This document shows positions 1 to 8,826 of a stretch of 64,000 bases of DNA, in pieces; positions within the stretch are counted from its first letter, which is position 1, and each line of letters starts with the position of its first letter. A model generated the notes under the pieces. It searched no databases, was not told the origin of the DNA, and saw only the letters and a list, made by a program, of their open reading frames with translations. Source of the stretch: Halohasta litchfieldiae (lineage in GTDB: Archaea; Halobacteriota; Halobacteria; Halobacteriales; Haloferacaceae). The translations under genes and the position numbers were made by a program. The stretch lies in the NCBI RefSeq assembly GCF_002788215.1, contig NZ_CP024845.1, positions 2,976,001 through 3,040,000 of the forward strand, in the 5' to 3' direction.

Positions 1-273
1 GACTCAGTAGAAGCAGTATCCCGCCGTATACGGCGTATTTACGGGCTCTTGTTTTCGGTGCTCGGTGTCTCCTGGGTTGCAAAAGTGACGCTGTTCACGC
101 CGGAGTCCCAGTGGACTGAGGCCGCAGAGTTACCGGGCATACCGGGTGAGATCGTTGCAGTTCTGCTTGGGATATTCTATCTGGGTCTCCTACTGATAGC
201 GAAATGGCCGCTGGACCGAGAAGCGAAAGGAGAAATCCAGGGCAATAAATCGGGTGAGTGGAAAGAAGAGTAG
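1..273 (+). CDS. Membrane protein, 3' part only
   Basis: The reading frame is open from base 1 to a TAG at 271-273, so the real start lies upstream of the window; the internal TTG at 49 is probably not the start. The 90 visible residues hold two hydrophobic stretches (near residues 14-33 and 50-72) and end in a charged, glutamate-rich tail, as expected of a small or C-terminal membrane segment. I do not recognise the family. A TATA-like ttttatag follows the stop, probably serving the next gene. Confidence 0.6.
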   Translation, partial: DSVEAVSRRIRRIYGLLFSVLGVSWVAKVTLFTPESQWTEAAELPGIPGEIVAVLLGIFYLGLLLIAKWPLDREAKGEIQGNKSGEWKEE

Positions 274-419
274 GTGTCGGCCTTTTATAGACAACTCCGG
301 TACGTTCACAACTTTGTATTCATCATATATGTGTGATTAGCATCCCGTGATCGCACAACCGTTTTTTGCGAGGCAAACGGTCAAGCCCGTCGACCGCCAA
401 ACGACTGCCACTCGCTCCC

Positions 420-1730
420 ATGGCACCCCGACTCGAAACACCGATTCAGATCGGCGACCTCACGGTCCCAAATCGGCTCTATCGCGCGCCGCTGTTGGAA
501 TGTGCAGGCAATGGACCGGATGCCGTCGACACCCTCATCGCTGATCTCGAACCCGCGGCCGCGTCGGGGGCCGGCCTCGTCTGTCAGGGCGCGACCCTCG
601 TCCGCGGGCCGGGCGGCTGTGCCGCGCCGAATATGACCTACGTCGACGATCCGGACTTTGTCGCAGACCTCTCGCGGCTCACCGACGCGATCCACGACCA
701 CGACGCGAAGATTGCGATTCAGCTCGAACACGGTGGCCTGCGGAGTATGGAGACGTGGCACCACGGCTACCGTCAGGCCAATCCCGATCTCCAACAGCTC
801 GCGGTCTCGCGGCCGCCGCGCCCCCTCCGCGTCCTCGACCGGCTTGGGTTGCTCTCCTACGACCCCCACGTCCTGTCGACTGAGGAAGTCTACGAGTTGG
901 CCGCGGATTTCGGTCGCTCTGCGGCGTGGGCCAGTGAGGCGGGCTACGACATGATCCACATCGCGGGAGCCAACATGGGGATCGTCCACCAGTTTCTGTC
1001 TCCCTTTTATAATCAACGCGAGGACGAGTTTGCCGATGGAACGCGGTTCCTCGAACTCATCGCCGCCGAGATCCGCGACCGCTGTGGCGACGTGCCGCTG
1101 CTGACCAAAGTGCCGGCGGAGTCGACCGCGCCGCCCGGCGTCGGTCCACGGCTCACCGACGCTGATGCAGTTGGGATCTGCGAACGACTCGAAGACGCCG
1201 GCTTCGACGCCCTCGTTCCGGTCACCGGCTCGGTGATCTGGGATCTGAGTATTATAAAGGGCGAGTATCCTGGCCGGGCATGGGACGACGAACAGTTCAG
1301 CGAGGCGTACGCGGCGGCGTTTGGCGGTCGACTCCGAAAACGGCTCGCGGCCGCTGCGACATGGCTCGATTCGCTGCTGTATGAGTTCGAACCGGCGTGG
1401 AACAGTGGACTATGTCGACAGGTTCGCGAGCGGGTCGACATCCCGGTACTCGCAGAAGGAGGGATTCGGACTCGTGGGCAGATCGACGAGATGCTGGGGA
1501 GCAGTTGTGATATGGTCGGGTTGGGTCGACCGTTCTACGCCGAGCCGCGGCTCCCGGCCCGGCTTTTAAATTCGGACGCCGAGACGGCGGTCGTCTGCGA
1601 GAACTGTAACAACTGCACTGTCCCACAGGTCGCGGGCAAACCGGGGATCTGTCGGACGCCAGCGGTGCTTCGGGAGGCGGGTCGACTCCGAAAGGCCGGA
1701 GCGTACGACCGGCCCGACTCCGATTCCTGA
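420..1730 (+). CDS. Old yellow enzyme family NADH:flavin oxidoreductase
   Basis: A 436-aa TIM-barrel flavin oxidoreductase of the OYE/2,4-dienoyl-CoA reductase class, expected to bind FMN and reduce enoate-type or related substrates. The N terminus (TPIQIGDLTVPNRL) is typical of the family, QLEHGG near residue 108 matches the OYE QLxHxG segment, and GLGRPFYAEP near residue 370 is the FMN phosphate-binding region. Near the C terminus Cys393, Cys396, Cys399 and Cys411 form a CxxCxxC-x11-C set like the 4Fe-4S ligands of the longer members, but no pyridine nucleotide domain follows. The ATG at 420 was preferred because the 18 upstream codons are basic and non-conserved. Its substrate cannot be told from sequence. 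Confidence 0.85.
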   Translation: MAPRLETPIQIGDLTVPNRLYRAPLLECAGNGPDAVDTLIADLEPAAASGAGLVCQGATLVRGPGGCAAPNMTYVDDPDFVADLSRLTDAIHDHDAKIAIQLEHGGLRSMETWHHGYRQANPDLQQLAVSRPPRPLRVLDRLGLLSYDPHVLSTEEVYELAADFGRSAAWASEAGYDMIHIAGANMGIVHQFLSPFYNQREDEFADGTRFLELIAAEIRDRCGDVPLLTKVPAESTAPPGVGPRLTDADAVGICERLEDAGFDALVPVTGSVIWDLSIIKGEYPGRAWDDEQFSEAYAAAFGGRLRKRLAAAATWLDSLLYEFEPAWNSGLCRQVRERVDIPVLAEGGIRTRGQIDEMLGSSCDMVGLGRPFYAEPRLPARLLNSDAETAVVCENCNNCTVPQVAGKPGICRTPAVLREAGRLRKAGAYDRPDSDS

Positions 1731-1785
1731 CCGTGGATGTCTGACGCCCCGAGTGAGTTTTATACTCCGACTCAATGCAGATGGT

Positions 1786-2397
1786 ATGAACCGGGCAACA
1801 ACGTTCGTCACCGGAGCCATCAGTGGGCTTGCTGCGCTGGCTGGCTGGCGGTACTACCGCTCACATGCCACCGAGCGGGTCGACTACAAGACTCTGCGGC
1901 TGCACGACGATATCGAACTCAGGCAGTATCCAGCCGTCGTCGTTGCCGAAACTGTCGCCGACAGCGCCAGCGAGGCTCGCAGTCGACTCACAAGCTATCT
2001 GGCCGGCGCAAACGAGGCCAAGGCGGCGATTCCGGCAACGACGCCGATTCGAACACACACTGAACCGCTCGAACTGGCGACACCCACACAACAGGAGTCG
2101 TCGACCGACCGATCTCGTGTCGGTGTCTACCTCCCCCAGTCCTACAGTCCGAAAACCGCACCCAGCCCCGACGATAGCTCGGTGGTGCTCACCGTCGAAA
2201 CACCGCGAACGGTGGCTGTTCGCCCCGTCCGATTGTATCCCCGCGTCGACCGGTTCGAGCAGGCCACCGCACGGCTCCGGTCGACCATCGTGGACTCCGA
2301 GTTGGTTGCGGTCGGTTCACCGTTCGTCCTCAGCTACGATAACGCCGTGCTCGGCTCGCTGACGGGACGGGCCGAAGTCGGCGTCGAAATCGCCTGA
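1786..2397 (+). CDS. SOUL-type haem-binding family protein
   Basis: A 203-aa protein with an N-terminal hydrophobic helix (about residues 5-22) followed by a SOUL/HBP-like domain: the start YKTLRLHDDIELRQYPAVVV is the classic family opening, and the C-terminal FVLSYDNAVLG resembles the SOUL ending. SOUL proteins bind haem or porphyrin; here the protein would be membrane anchored. I chose the ATG at 1786 over an in-frame GTG at 1753 because it begins directly before the membrane helix. It lies 55 bp after the flavin oxidoreductase on the same strand; co-transcription is possible but unproven. Confidence 0.8.
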   Translation: MNRATTFVTGAISGLAALAGWRYYRSHATERVDYKTLRLHDDIELRQYPAVVVAETVADSASEARSRLTSYLAGANEAKAAIPATTPIRTHTEPLELATPTQQESSTDRSRVGVYLPQSYSPKTAPSPDDSSVVLTVETPRTVAVRPVRLYPRVDRFEQATARLRSTIVDSELVAVGSPFVLSYDNAVLGSLTGRAEVGVEIA

Positions 2398-2503
2398 AGG
2401 GTCTTCGTCACGCTGTGGTCCAAACGAGTCTGTATCGAAGGGAATCACGTGTAGAGGGTGAGAAACGGAAAGCATACACATCTCAGTGCTGGAATGGGTA
2501 CGT

Positions 2504-3568
2504 ATGAGCAATTCGACCCCGAGTCGGAGACGATTGCTGCAGGTCGGAGGGAGCGCGATACTCGCCACCATTGCAGGCTGTACCGGGCAACCCTCCCAAA
2601 ACGCCACCGAGTCGGACTCGCAGTCGGATTCCTCGACCGATCCACAAACGCAAGTGTATCAGGAGACGATTGATTCGGTCGTCCTCGTCCAGACTGACGA
2701 AGGAGCCGGAACGGGGTTCATATACGACAATACTCACGTCGTCACGAACGCCCACGTCGTCGGTGAGGCCGCGTCGACCGAGATTCGCTTCTCGGAGGGT
2801 CAGTGGACCACCGGCGAGGTCGTCGGCACGGATCGACACAGCGACCTCGCTGTGATCGCTGTCGAGACGGTCCCGGAGCGAGCGACCCCACTCTCGTTTA
2901 TTGACGGTGAAACCGAGGTCGGCCAGAACGTCGTTGCGATTGGCAACCCATTCAGTTTCGATGGTACCGCCACCGCAGGCATCGTCAGCGGCGTCGACCG
3001 GTCGATACCCTCGCCGACCGGGTTCACGATTCCCGATGCGATCCAGACCGATGCCGCGGTCAACCCCGGCAACAGCGGCGGCCCGCTGATGTCGCTGGAG
3101 GGCCGGATCGTTGCGGTGATCAACTCCGGCGGCGGCGATAACCTCGGCTTCGGTATCTCCGCTCCGCTCGCCCGGCGCGTCATCCCGGAACTCATCGAGA
3201 CGGGCTCGTACGAACACAGCTATATGGGCGTCTCGTTTGCCAACGTTACCCCCGACATCGCCGAGGCAAACGGGATGGACGAACCCCGTGGCCTGCTCGT
3301 CGACGAAGTCGTCGACGATGGCCCGGCGGCGGGTGTCCTCCAGCCGAGCGAGGAGAGCGAAACCGTCGACGGAACACAGCTCCCGGTCGGCGGCGACGTC
3401 ATGCTCGCACTCGACGGCACCGAACTGCTGACCAGCGAGGATCTCGGCAACTATCTCGCCTTACAGACCCGTCCCGGCGACACGGTCGAACTGACCATTC
3501 TCCGAGACGGCAGCGAACAGAGCGTCGAGATGACACTCGGCACGCGCCCGGACGAACTCTCACGATAA
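2504..3568 (+). CDS. HtrA/DegP-like serine protease, Tat lipoprotein
   Basis: A 354-aa trypsin-like protease with one PDZ domain. The N terminus has twin arginines (SRRRLLQ, residues 7-13), a hydrophobic stretch and a lipobox ending at Cys26 (TIAGC), so it is probably exported by Tat and anchored outside the membrane through lipid. A Ser/Thr/Asp-rich linker follows. The catalytic triad is visible: His84 in TNAHVV, Asp114 in HSDLAV, Ser191 in GNSGGP. The PDZ domain covers about residues 235-345 (YMGVSFANVTPD onward). The likely role is extracytoplasmic protein quality control. The ATG at 2504 places the twin arginines at the usual distance from the N terminus; an upstream ATG at 2486 adds six residues. 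Confidence 0.92.
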   Translation: MSNSTPSRRRLLQVGGSAILATIAGCTGQPSQNATESDSQSDSSTDPQTQVYQETIDSVVLVQTDEGAGTGFIYDNTHVVTNAHVVGEAASTEIRFSEGQWTTGEVVGTDRHSDLAVIAVETVPERATPLSFIDGETEVGQNVVAIGNPFSFDGTATAGIVSGVDRSIPSPTGFTIPDAIQTDAAVNPGNSGGPLMSLEGRIVAVINSGGGDNLGFGISAPLARRVIPELIETGSYEHSYMGVSFANVTPDIAEANGMDEPRGLLVDEVVDDGPAAGVLQPSEESETVDGTQLPVGGDVMLALDGTELLTSEDLGNYLALQTRPGDTVELTILRDGSEQSVEMTLGTRPDELSR

Positions 3569-3661
3569 CAGTCAGCACCCGGTAGACGATAGGTCGGTTC
3601 GATAACTCGGTCCGATACCGTTCAGTTGTCGGGAAAATATGGGTCTGTGAGTCGGCTTCTT

Positions 3662-4813
3662 TTATAAGTAGCCGTGTTCGACCAGCCGGTCGACCGCCTC
3701 ACGGAGTCGCTCTTCGCTGGCGGCATACGAGATCCGAGCGTAGCCGGGCGCGCCGAAGGCACTGCCCGGCACGGTCGCCACGTGGGCTTCCTGGATCGCG
3801 CCCTCACACCAGGCTTGATCGTCGTCGTCGACCGGGATCATCATATAAAAGGCCCCGTCGCCGACCGGCACGTCGACGTCGTGTTCCGCAAAGAGGTCCG
3901 AGAGCATGTCGCGGCGCTCGCGGAACGCCTCGCGCATCTCGTCGACCGAGTCGTCGGTGCGCTCGGAGAGCGCTTCGAGGCCGGCGTGCTGGACGAAATT
4001 CACGGCGCACGAAACCGAATGCGAGTGGAGTTTGCTTGCCTCGTCGATGAGATCCTGTGGGGCGTGGATGTAGCCGAGCCGCCAGCCGGTCATCGAGAAC
4101 GCCTTCGAAAAGCCGTTCAGGGTGATCGTTCGGTCTTCCATCCCATCGAGTGAGCCGAGCGAGGTCGGCTCGACGCCATACGTAATGCGCTCGTAGATCT
4201 CGTCGGAAATGACGGCGAAGTCGTGTTCGACTGCGAGGTCACGAACGCCTTCGAGCGCCTCGTCGGAGTACACTGCGCCAGTCGGGTTCGACGGCGAGTT
4301 GACGATCACGAGTTCGGTCTCGTCGGAAACCGCCTCGGCGAGATCGTCGAGACCCGGTTCGAGTTGGAAGCCGTACGGCGAGAGGTCGACGCGGTTGAGC
4401 GAGCCACCGGCGAGTTTGACCATCGCCTCGTAGGACACCCACGCCGGATCGAGCAGGACGACCTCGTCGCCGTCGTCGATCAGCGTGTTGATCGCCTCGT
4501 AGAGACCCTGCTTGCCACCCGGCGTCACGATAATCTCGTCGGAGTTGGCGTCGACGCCCTGATCGGTCAGCTTCTCGGCGAGTGCCTCTCGAAGTTCGAG
4601 AATCCCGTTCGAGGAGGTGTAGCCGGTGTGGCCGGCGTCCATCGCGTCTTTGCCCGCCTCGATGATGTTCTGTGGGGTTGGGAAATCAGGCTCGCCAACC
4701 GAGAGGTCGACGATGTCGATTCCCTCGGCTTCAAGTTCGCTCGACAGGTTGCTGATCGCCAACGTCGCGCTCGGTTCGACCCGGCCGACTCGGTCCGCAA
4801 ACTCCATGTTCAT
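3662..4813 (-). CDS. aspC: Pyridoxal-phosphate aspartate/aromatic aminotransferase
   Basis: A 383-aa fold-type I aminotransferase that moves amino groups between amino acids such as aspartate and 2-oxoglutarate using PLP. Lys237 in NGFSKAFSMTGWR is the Schiff-base lysine; NSPSNPTG (residues 172-179) and the C-terminal GYARISYA (substrate carboxylate arginine) are family motifs. The start is ATG at 4813, which overlaps the stop of ribH in an ATGA arrangement; the frame stays open far upstream through ribH but that part is shadow. Exact substrate preference (Asp, Tyr or broad) is not decidable. Confidence 0.9.
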   Translation of the reverse strand: MNMEFADRVGRVEPSATLAISNLSSELEAEGIDIVDLSVGEPDFPTPQNIIEAGKDAMDAGHTGYTSSNGILELREALAEKLTDQGVDANSDEIIVTPGGKQGLYEAINTLIDDGDEVVLLDPAWVSYEAMVKLAGGSLNRVDLSPYGFQLEPGLDDLAEAVSDETELVIVNSPSNPTGAVYSDEALEGVRDLAVEHDFAVISDEIYERITYGVEPTSLGSLDGMEDRTITLNGFSKAFSMTGWRLGYIHAPQDLIDEASKLHSHSVSCAVNFVQHAGLEALSERTDDSVDEMREAFRERRDMLSDLFAEHDVDVPVGDGAFYMMIPVDDDDQAWCEGAIQEAHVATVPGSAFGAPGYARISYAASEERLREAVDRLVEHGYL

Positions 4814-5214
4814 GCTAGTACCTCTACCATATCCACGGCGGCGTTTACCGCTTCCGCTCCTTTGTCGACGCGCTCGCGGGCCTCCGCACCGCTCATTCCG
4901 GGGCCACTGACGCCGAAGGTGACCGGCGTATCGCGGTCGCGGCTGACGTCGGTCAGTCCTTGGGCCGCGGCGTCGGCGATGACACGGTCGTGGTCGGTGT
5001 CGCCGGAGACGATGGCTCCGAGAACGGCGACGGCGTCGATGTCGTCGCGACGGGCCAGTCGGTCGGCCGCCAGCGGCGAGTCGTATGCGCCCGGTACTTC
5101 GAGAATCTCGGCTATTTCGGCGTTCCGGTCGGCGGCAGCCTCCTCGGCGGCGGCCTGCATCTTCGAGGTGACCGAATCGTTGAATTGGGCCACTACCAGT
5201 CCCAGTGCTGTCAT
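4810..5214 (-). CDS. ribH: 6,7-dimethyl-8-ribityllumazine synthase
   Basis: A 134-aa lumazine synthase, the penultimate enzyme of riboflavin synthesis, condensing 5-amino-6-ribitylaminouracil with 3,4-dihydroxy-2-butanone 4-phosphate. The opening VVAQFND, the EVPGAYDSPLAA loop, the AVLGAIVSGDTDHDRV segment with the catalytic histidine, and TPVTFGV are all present. Length is usual for archaeal RibH. It is the first gene of a two-gene unit with aspC, joined by a 4-nt stop/start overlap, and is divergent from the PiT transporter. Confidence 0.93.
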   Translation of the reverse strand: MTALGLVVAQFNDSVTSKMQAAAEEAAADRNAEIAEILEVPGAYDSPLAADRLARRDDIDAVAVLGAIVSGDTDHDRVIADAAAQGLTDVSRDRDTPVTFGVSGPGMSGAEARERVDKGAEAVNAAVDMVEVLA

Positions 5215-5361
5215 AGCCGGAGGTTGGACGGTTCGGCAAAAGAACTACCGTTCGCGGGTCGGTAGAACCCGGTCGACCGCTCTGGCTCCATATCGTCGTA
5301 CTGAAAACACAACTATATGTTCTCACCCACTAGTTCTGTACCATCTGATGGATAGCGACCG

Positions 5362-6564
5362 ATGACAGTCGTCTTCTGGACGCTCGTGGCGTTTGCGACC
5401 GTTAGCTCGGTGCTCATGGCGTGGGCGCTGGGTGCAAACAGCAACTCACCACCGTTTGCGCCCGCGATTGGCGCGAACGCGGTGTCGACGATGCGCGCGG
5501 CGTTCCTGATTGGGATTCTCGCCGCTGCCGGCGCACTGACACAGGGTGGCGCGATCTCCGAGACCATCGGGGCGAACCTGATCGGCGGCGTGACGATCAC
5601 GCCGCTGGCGGCGGCATCCGGCTTGCTGGTCGCGGCGGGGTTCATGGCGTTCGGCGTCTACAGCGGCTACCCCGTCCCGGCGGCGTTCGCGACCACCGGC
5701 GCCATAGTCGGCGTCGGCCTCTCGCTGGGCGGCGATCCGGCGTTCGACACCTACCGGCGAATCGTGACGTTCTGGCTCCTCGTCCCACCGACATCCGGCG
5801 GATTGGCGTACGTTACCGCCAAACTGCTCCGTCGTGATGACGTCCCCGAGACAGTATCGATTCCGTTTCTCGCGGCAGTGGTCGCCGGCATCCTCGCCAA
5901 CGTTCGGCTCGGCGTGATTCCGCATCCCGACCGCGCCCAAGGGTCGGTCGCCGAGGCGGTCGCGCGGCTCGTTGGCGATCCGTCGGTGTTCGGTATCGAG
6001 TTCGCCGTCGTCCTCGTCACGCTGGCGTTTGCAGCCCTCGGCTTTCGGTATATCCGTCGACGGACCCAAGCGTCGGTCGACACGGGTATCCGGACGCTGT
6101 TGCTCGGACTCGGCAGTGTCGTCGCGTTTTCAAGTGGCGGCAGTCAGGTCGGCCTCGCCACCGGTCCGCTCGAAAATTTGTACGGTGCGGAACTCGGCCT
6201 CCCCAGTATCGTCCTGCTGGCCATCGGTGCGGCAGGTATCCTCGCGGGCGCGTGGATGGGCGCGCCTCGACTCCTGCAGGCGACCTCGCGGGAGTACGCC
6301 CAACTCGGACTCCGGCGGTCGATTGCCGCGCTCGTCCCCGGTTTTATTATCGCTCAGTTGGCGATCACGCTCGGGATTCCGATTTCCTTTAACAACATCA
6401 TCATCTCCGGTGTAATCGGTGGCGGGCTCGCGGCGGGGTCGGCCGGCGTCTCCCGCCGGAAAATCGGCGTGACTGTCGGCTTTTGGCTCATCACGCTCGC
6501 GGGGTCGATTGGTATCGGGTTCGGGCTCTACCGACTGTTGTCGACCGTCCTCGGTATTCAGTAA
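5362..6564 (+). CDS. PiT-family inorganic phosphate permease
   Basis: A 400-aa polytopic membrane protein with about ten to eleven hydrophobic segments. The first helix region contains ALGANSNSPPFAPAIGAN, the halobacterial version of the PiT GANDVANAF signature, and the C-terminal half repeats a related element around FNNIIISGVIGGGLAAG, consistent with the internal duplication of PiT carriers. The likely role is phosphate uptake coupled to Na+ or H+. It is divergent from ribH across a 147-bp region; a TATA-like aactatatg lies at about 5310-5318. Confidence 0.85.
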   Translation: MTVVFWTLVAFATVSSVLMAWALGANSNSPPFAPAIGANAVSTMRAAFLIGILAAAGALTQGGAISETIGANLIGGVTITPLAAASGLLVAAGFMAFGVYSGYPVPAAFATTGAIVGVGLSLGGDPAFDTYRRIVTFWLLVPPTSGGLAYVTAKLLRRDDVPETVSIPFLAAVVAGILANVRLGVIPHPDRAQGSVAEAVARLVGDPSVFGIEFAVVLVTLAFAALGFRYIRRRTQASVDTGIRTLLLGLGSVVAFSSGGSQVGLATGPLENLYGAELGLPSIVLLAIGAAGILAGAWMGAPRLLQATSREYAQLGLRRSIAALVPGFIIAQLAITLGIPISFNNIIISGVIGGGLAAGSAGVSRRKIGVTVGFWLITLAGSIGIGFGLYRLLSTVLGIQ

Positions 6565-6614
6565 CTGGCTCTTACTGTTATATATCGACCGCTGGCTGGT
6601 CTCCACCAGTCGGA

Positions 6615-7046
6615 CTACCGGACGACAGTCACTGTGACGGGGGCTTCGCCGAGAACTGCTGTGGCAACAGTCCCTAACAGCCGTCTGGCGAGTTCGCCGC
6701 GCTCGCCGCCGTGGCCGCCCATCACGATGTGGTCGACCGTGTGCTGCTCGGCGTAGTCGACGATGGCCGAGGCGGGGTCGCCCGTTTCGACAGTCGTCTC
6801 AACCGAGCGGTCGGCGGCTGCAGCCTCGGCCTTTGCAGTCTTGATGAGTTGATCGGCGCGCTCGCGGGCGTCGGCCTGTCGACTCTCGTCGGGTTCCAGT
6901 ATCCCGCCCTCGCTCATTCCGGCATCAAGCGGCGTAACGATGTTCAGCACGGTTACTCGACAGTCGAAGGCCGCAAGCGCGTGCTGGAGGGCCTCGTCGG
7001 CCAGCGGCGAGCCATCCAGCGGGACGAGAACGTGTGAGGGGAGCAT
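6615..7046 (-). CDS. UspA-type universal stress protein
   Basis: A 143-aa single-domain universal stress protein: LVPLDGSPLADEALQHA at the start, and VMGGHGGERGELARRLLGTVATAV near the end, matching the ATP-binding G-2x-G-9x-G-S/T signature. Such proteins bind nucleotide and respond to stress; a specific function is not visible. I placed the start at ATG 7046 (MLPSHVLV) because the in-frame extension to 7199 covers the divergent promoter region and overlaps the next gene. It ends 50 bp from the convergent PiT gene. Confidence 0.88.
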   Translation of the reverse strand: MLPSHVLVPLDGSPLADEALQHALAAFDCRVTVLNIVTPLDAGMSEGGILEPDESRQADARERADQLIKTAKAEAAAADRSVETTVETGDPASAIVDYAEQHTVDHIVMGGHGGERGELARRLLGTVATAVLGEAPVTVTVVR

Positions 7047-7183
7047 ACGACCAGTAGAAAGGGGCCATACAAATATCATCCACTGTTCGATAGCAGACTG
7101 GTTCTCCATATGACGCCCACCCAAAGCCACAGCACTGGCGCTCGAAACAGAACGCTTTCTACCGCAACGCCGAACCATCAACT

Positions 7184-8365
7184 GTGACATCGAGCCCAAG
7201 TGCAGACAGTCGACAGAGTTGGCTGGTTGCGGTCGTCGGGGCGATTGCGATGATCTTCACGTTCGGCACGCCGCTGTCCTACGGCATCTTCAGCAAGCCG
7301 TTCAGCGAAGCGTTTGGTATCTCGCCGGTTGCGCTGTCGACCATCTTTTCGGTGATGCTCCTAACTTTCTTTATCGGCTCCGGAGCGGTCGGCGTGTTCG
7401 CGGTCCGGGTTCCGGCGCGAGTCGTCCTGCTGGCGGCGGCGGGCGCAACCGGCCTCGTCACGCCCTCGCTGTATTTCGTCGACTCCTATCTCGGCTTGCT
7501 CGTCGTCTTTGCGGTGCTTGGCCTCTCGCTGGGCACTGTTTTCGTCCTGCTGGCCTCGATTGTCCCGCGGTGGTTCGACAAGCGACGCGGTGCGGCGACA
7601 GGACTCATCTTCGTCGGCAACGGGCTTGGGCTGTTTATCCTCCCGCCGCTGTGGCAAACGGCGTTTTCCACAGTCGGTGTCCGACAAGGATTTGTGACGA
7701 TTATGGGTGCGACGGCAGTCGCGTTTCTGCTCGCCGGAGTAGTCTGTCGACGACCACCGTGGACCACCCAATCGACGGCGACGACCGGCGAACTCGTCGA
7801 CTGGGTCAGCGGGCTGGCCAGAACCCGTCGGTTCCAGCAGTTGTTCATCGGGATGGGACTGGCCTTCGCGTGGTACCAACTGCTGGCGGCCTACGCGGTC
7901 GACCTGTTTGCCGCCCGTGGGTTGACCGAGACGGCGGCGTCGACTGCGTTCGGACTGATCGGTGGCGTGAGTATCATTTCCCGAATCGGCGGCGGCTATC
8001 TCGGTGATCAACTCGGCTCCAGACGGGCGTTTCTCGGCTCACTGAGCTTCGCCACAGCCGGAATTGTGCTGCTCATACTTCCGCAGGTTCCCCTCCTACT
8101 GGCCGCCATCTTCTTTATTGGCCTCGGATTGGGTGGCTGTGCGACGCTGTACATCCCTGTTCTCATGAACGTGTATCCGCCCGAGAAGGATACCGCAGTC
8201 ATCGGCGTGTTCAACGTCGCAGGCGGGCTCGGCTCGCTGCTGATGCCGCCGCTGGGAACCGCGAGTATCGCCTACACGGATGGGTATACCGCAGCAATTC
8301 TGCTGACCGTCGCCGTTACGCTGGTCGCCTTCTGGCTGATTGTCGCCGGTACGAGAGCCGGGTAG
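7184..8365 (+). CDS. Major facilitator superfamily transporter
   Basis: A 393-aa MFS carrier with about twelve hydrophobic helices. The opening (TFGTPLSYGIFSKPFSEAFG), the RWFDKRRGAATG segment between helices 4 and 5 and GGGYLGDQLGSRRAFLG between helices 8 and 9 resemble oxalate/formate or monocarboxylate antiporter-like MFS proteins. The substrate is unknown. The start is a GTG at 7184, divergent from uspA with a 137-bp shared promoter region. The gene stands alone, so the context does not narrow its role. Confidence 0.85.
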   Translation: MTSSPSADSRQSWLVAVVGAIAMIFTFGTPLSYGIFSKPFSEAFGISPVALSTIFSVMLLTFFIGSGAVGVFAVRVPARVVLLAAAGATGLVTPSLYFVDSYLGLLVVFAVLGLSLGTVFVLLASIVPRWFDKRRGAATGLIFVGNGLGLFILPPLWQTAFSTVGVRQGFVTIMGATAVAFLLAGVVCRRPPWTTQSTATTGELVDWVSGLARTRRFQQLFIGMGLAFAWYQLLAAYAVDLFAARGLTETAASTAFGLIGGVSIISRIGGGYLGDQLGSRRAFLGSLSFATAGIVLLILPQVPLLLAAIFFIGLGLGGCATLYIPVLMNVYPPEKDTAVIGVFNVAGGLGSLLMPPLGTASIAYTDGYTAAILLTVAVTLVAFWLIVAGTRAG

Positions 8366-8429
8366 GCGTCGAAAAATCCATCTGACAAGAATTACCCAAA
8401 CTTTTCTACATAGAATATGATATCCGGGT

Positions 8430-8747
8430 ATGGCAGCAAACACAGGAGTCAGCACTGATAGTCTCACAGACCAGTATTCAACGGTGGTTTGGATCGCCGC
8501 CATCGTTGTCGGGCTGATATCGTTCCCGGTTGGACTACTCGTCCCGGCGTATTTCTACATTAAGGCCGACAAAGGTCAGGGAAGAAGCCAGAGTGGGTTG
8601 GAAATCTGGACGGTCGTTCTCCTCGGTCTCTTCGGCATCGCAGCGGTCGAGCTCGGCGGCCGAAAGGGAGCAAAAATTCTCTGGGCCATTGCTGCGGCAC
8701 TGTTCGTGCTGTCGCTGCTGGGTGTGGTGGCACTGCTGGTGATCTAG
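8430..8747 (+). CDS. Small three-helix membrane protein
   Basis: A 105-aa protein with three hydrophobic stretches (about residues 19-43, 57-75 and 82-104) separated by a short basic loop (KADKGQGRSQ). The start is an ATG at 8430 preceded by the AT-rich run agaatatgatat, a plausible TATA region. No catalytic motif is visible and I do not recognise the family. It sits between the MFS transporter and purK on the same strand. Confidence 0.65.
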   Translation: MAANTGVSTDSLTDQYSTVVWIAAIVVGLISFPVGLLVPAYFYIKADKGQGRSQSGLEIWTVVLLGLFGIAAVELGGRKGAKILWAIAAALFVLSLLGVVALLVI

Positions 8748-8826
8748 CGAGTCACTGTCGGTGCAGTCGTAGTGTCGGTGTCCCCAGTTGGGAATTCTTA
8801 TGCACCGTCGACCGAATCCCTCAGGT

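Noticed and set aside
4223-5365. 380-aa plus-strand ORF
   Set aside because: It is antisense to aspC and ribH, both of which have clear catalytic motifs.
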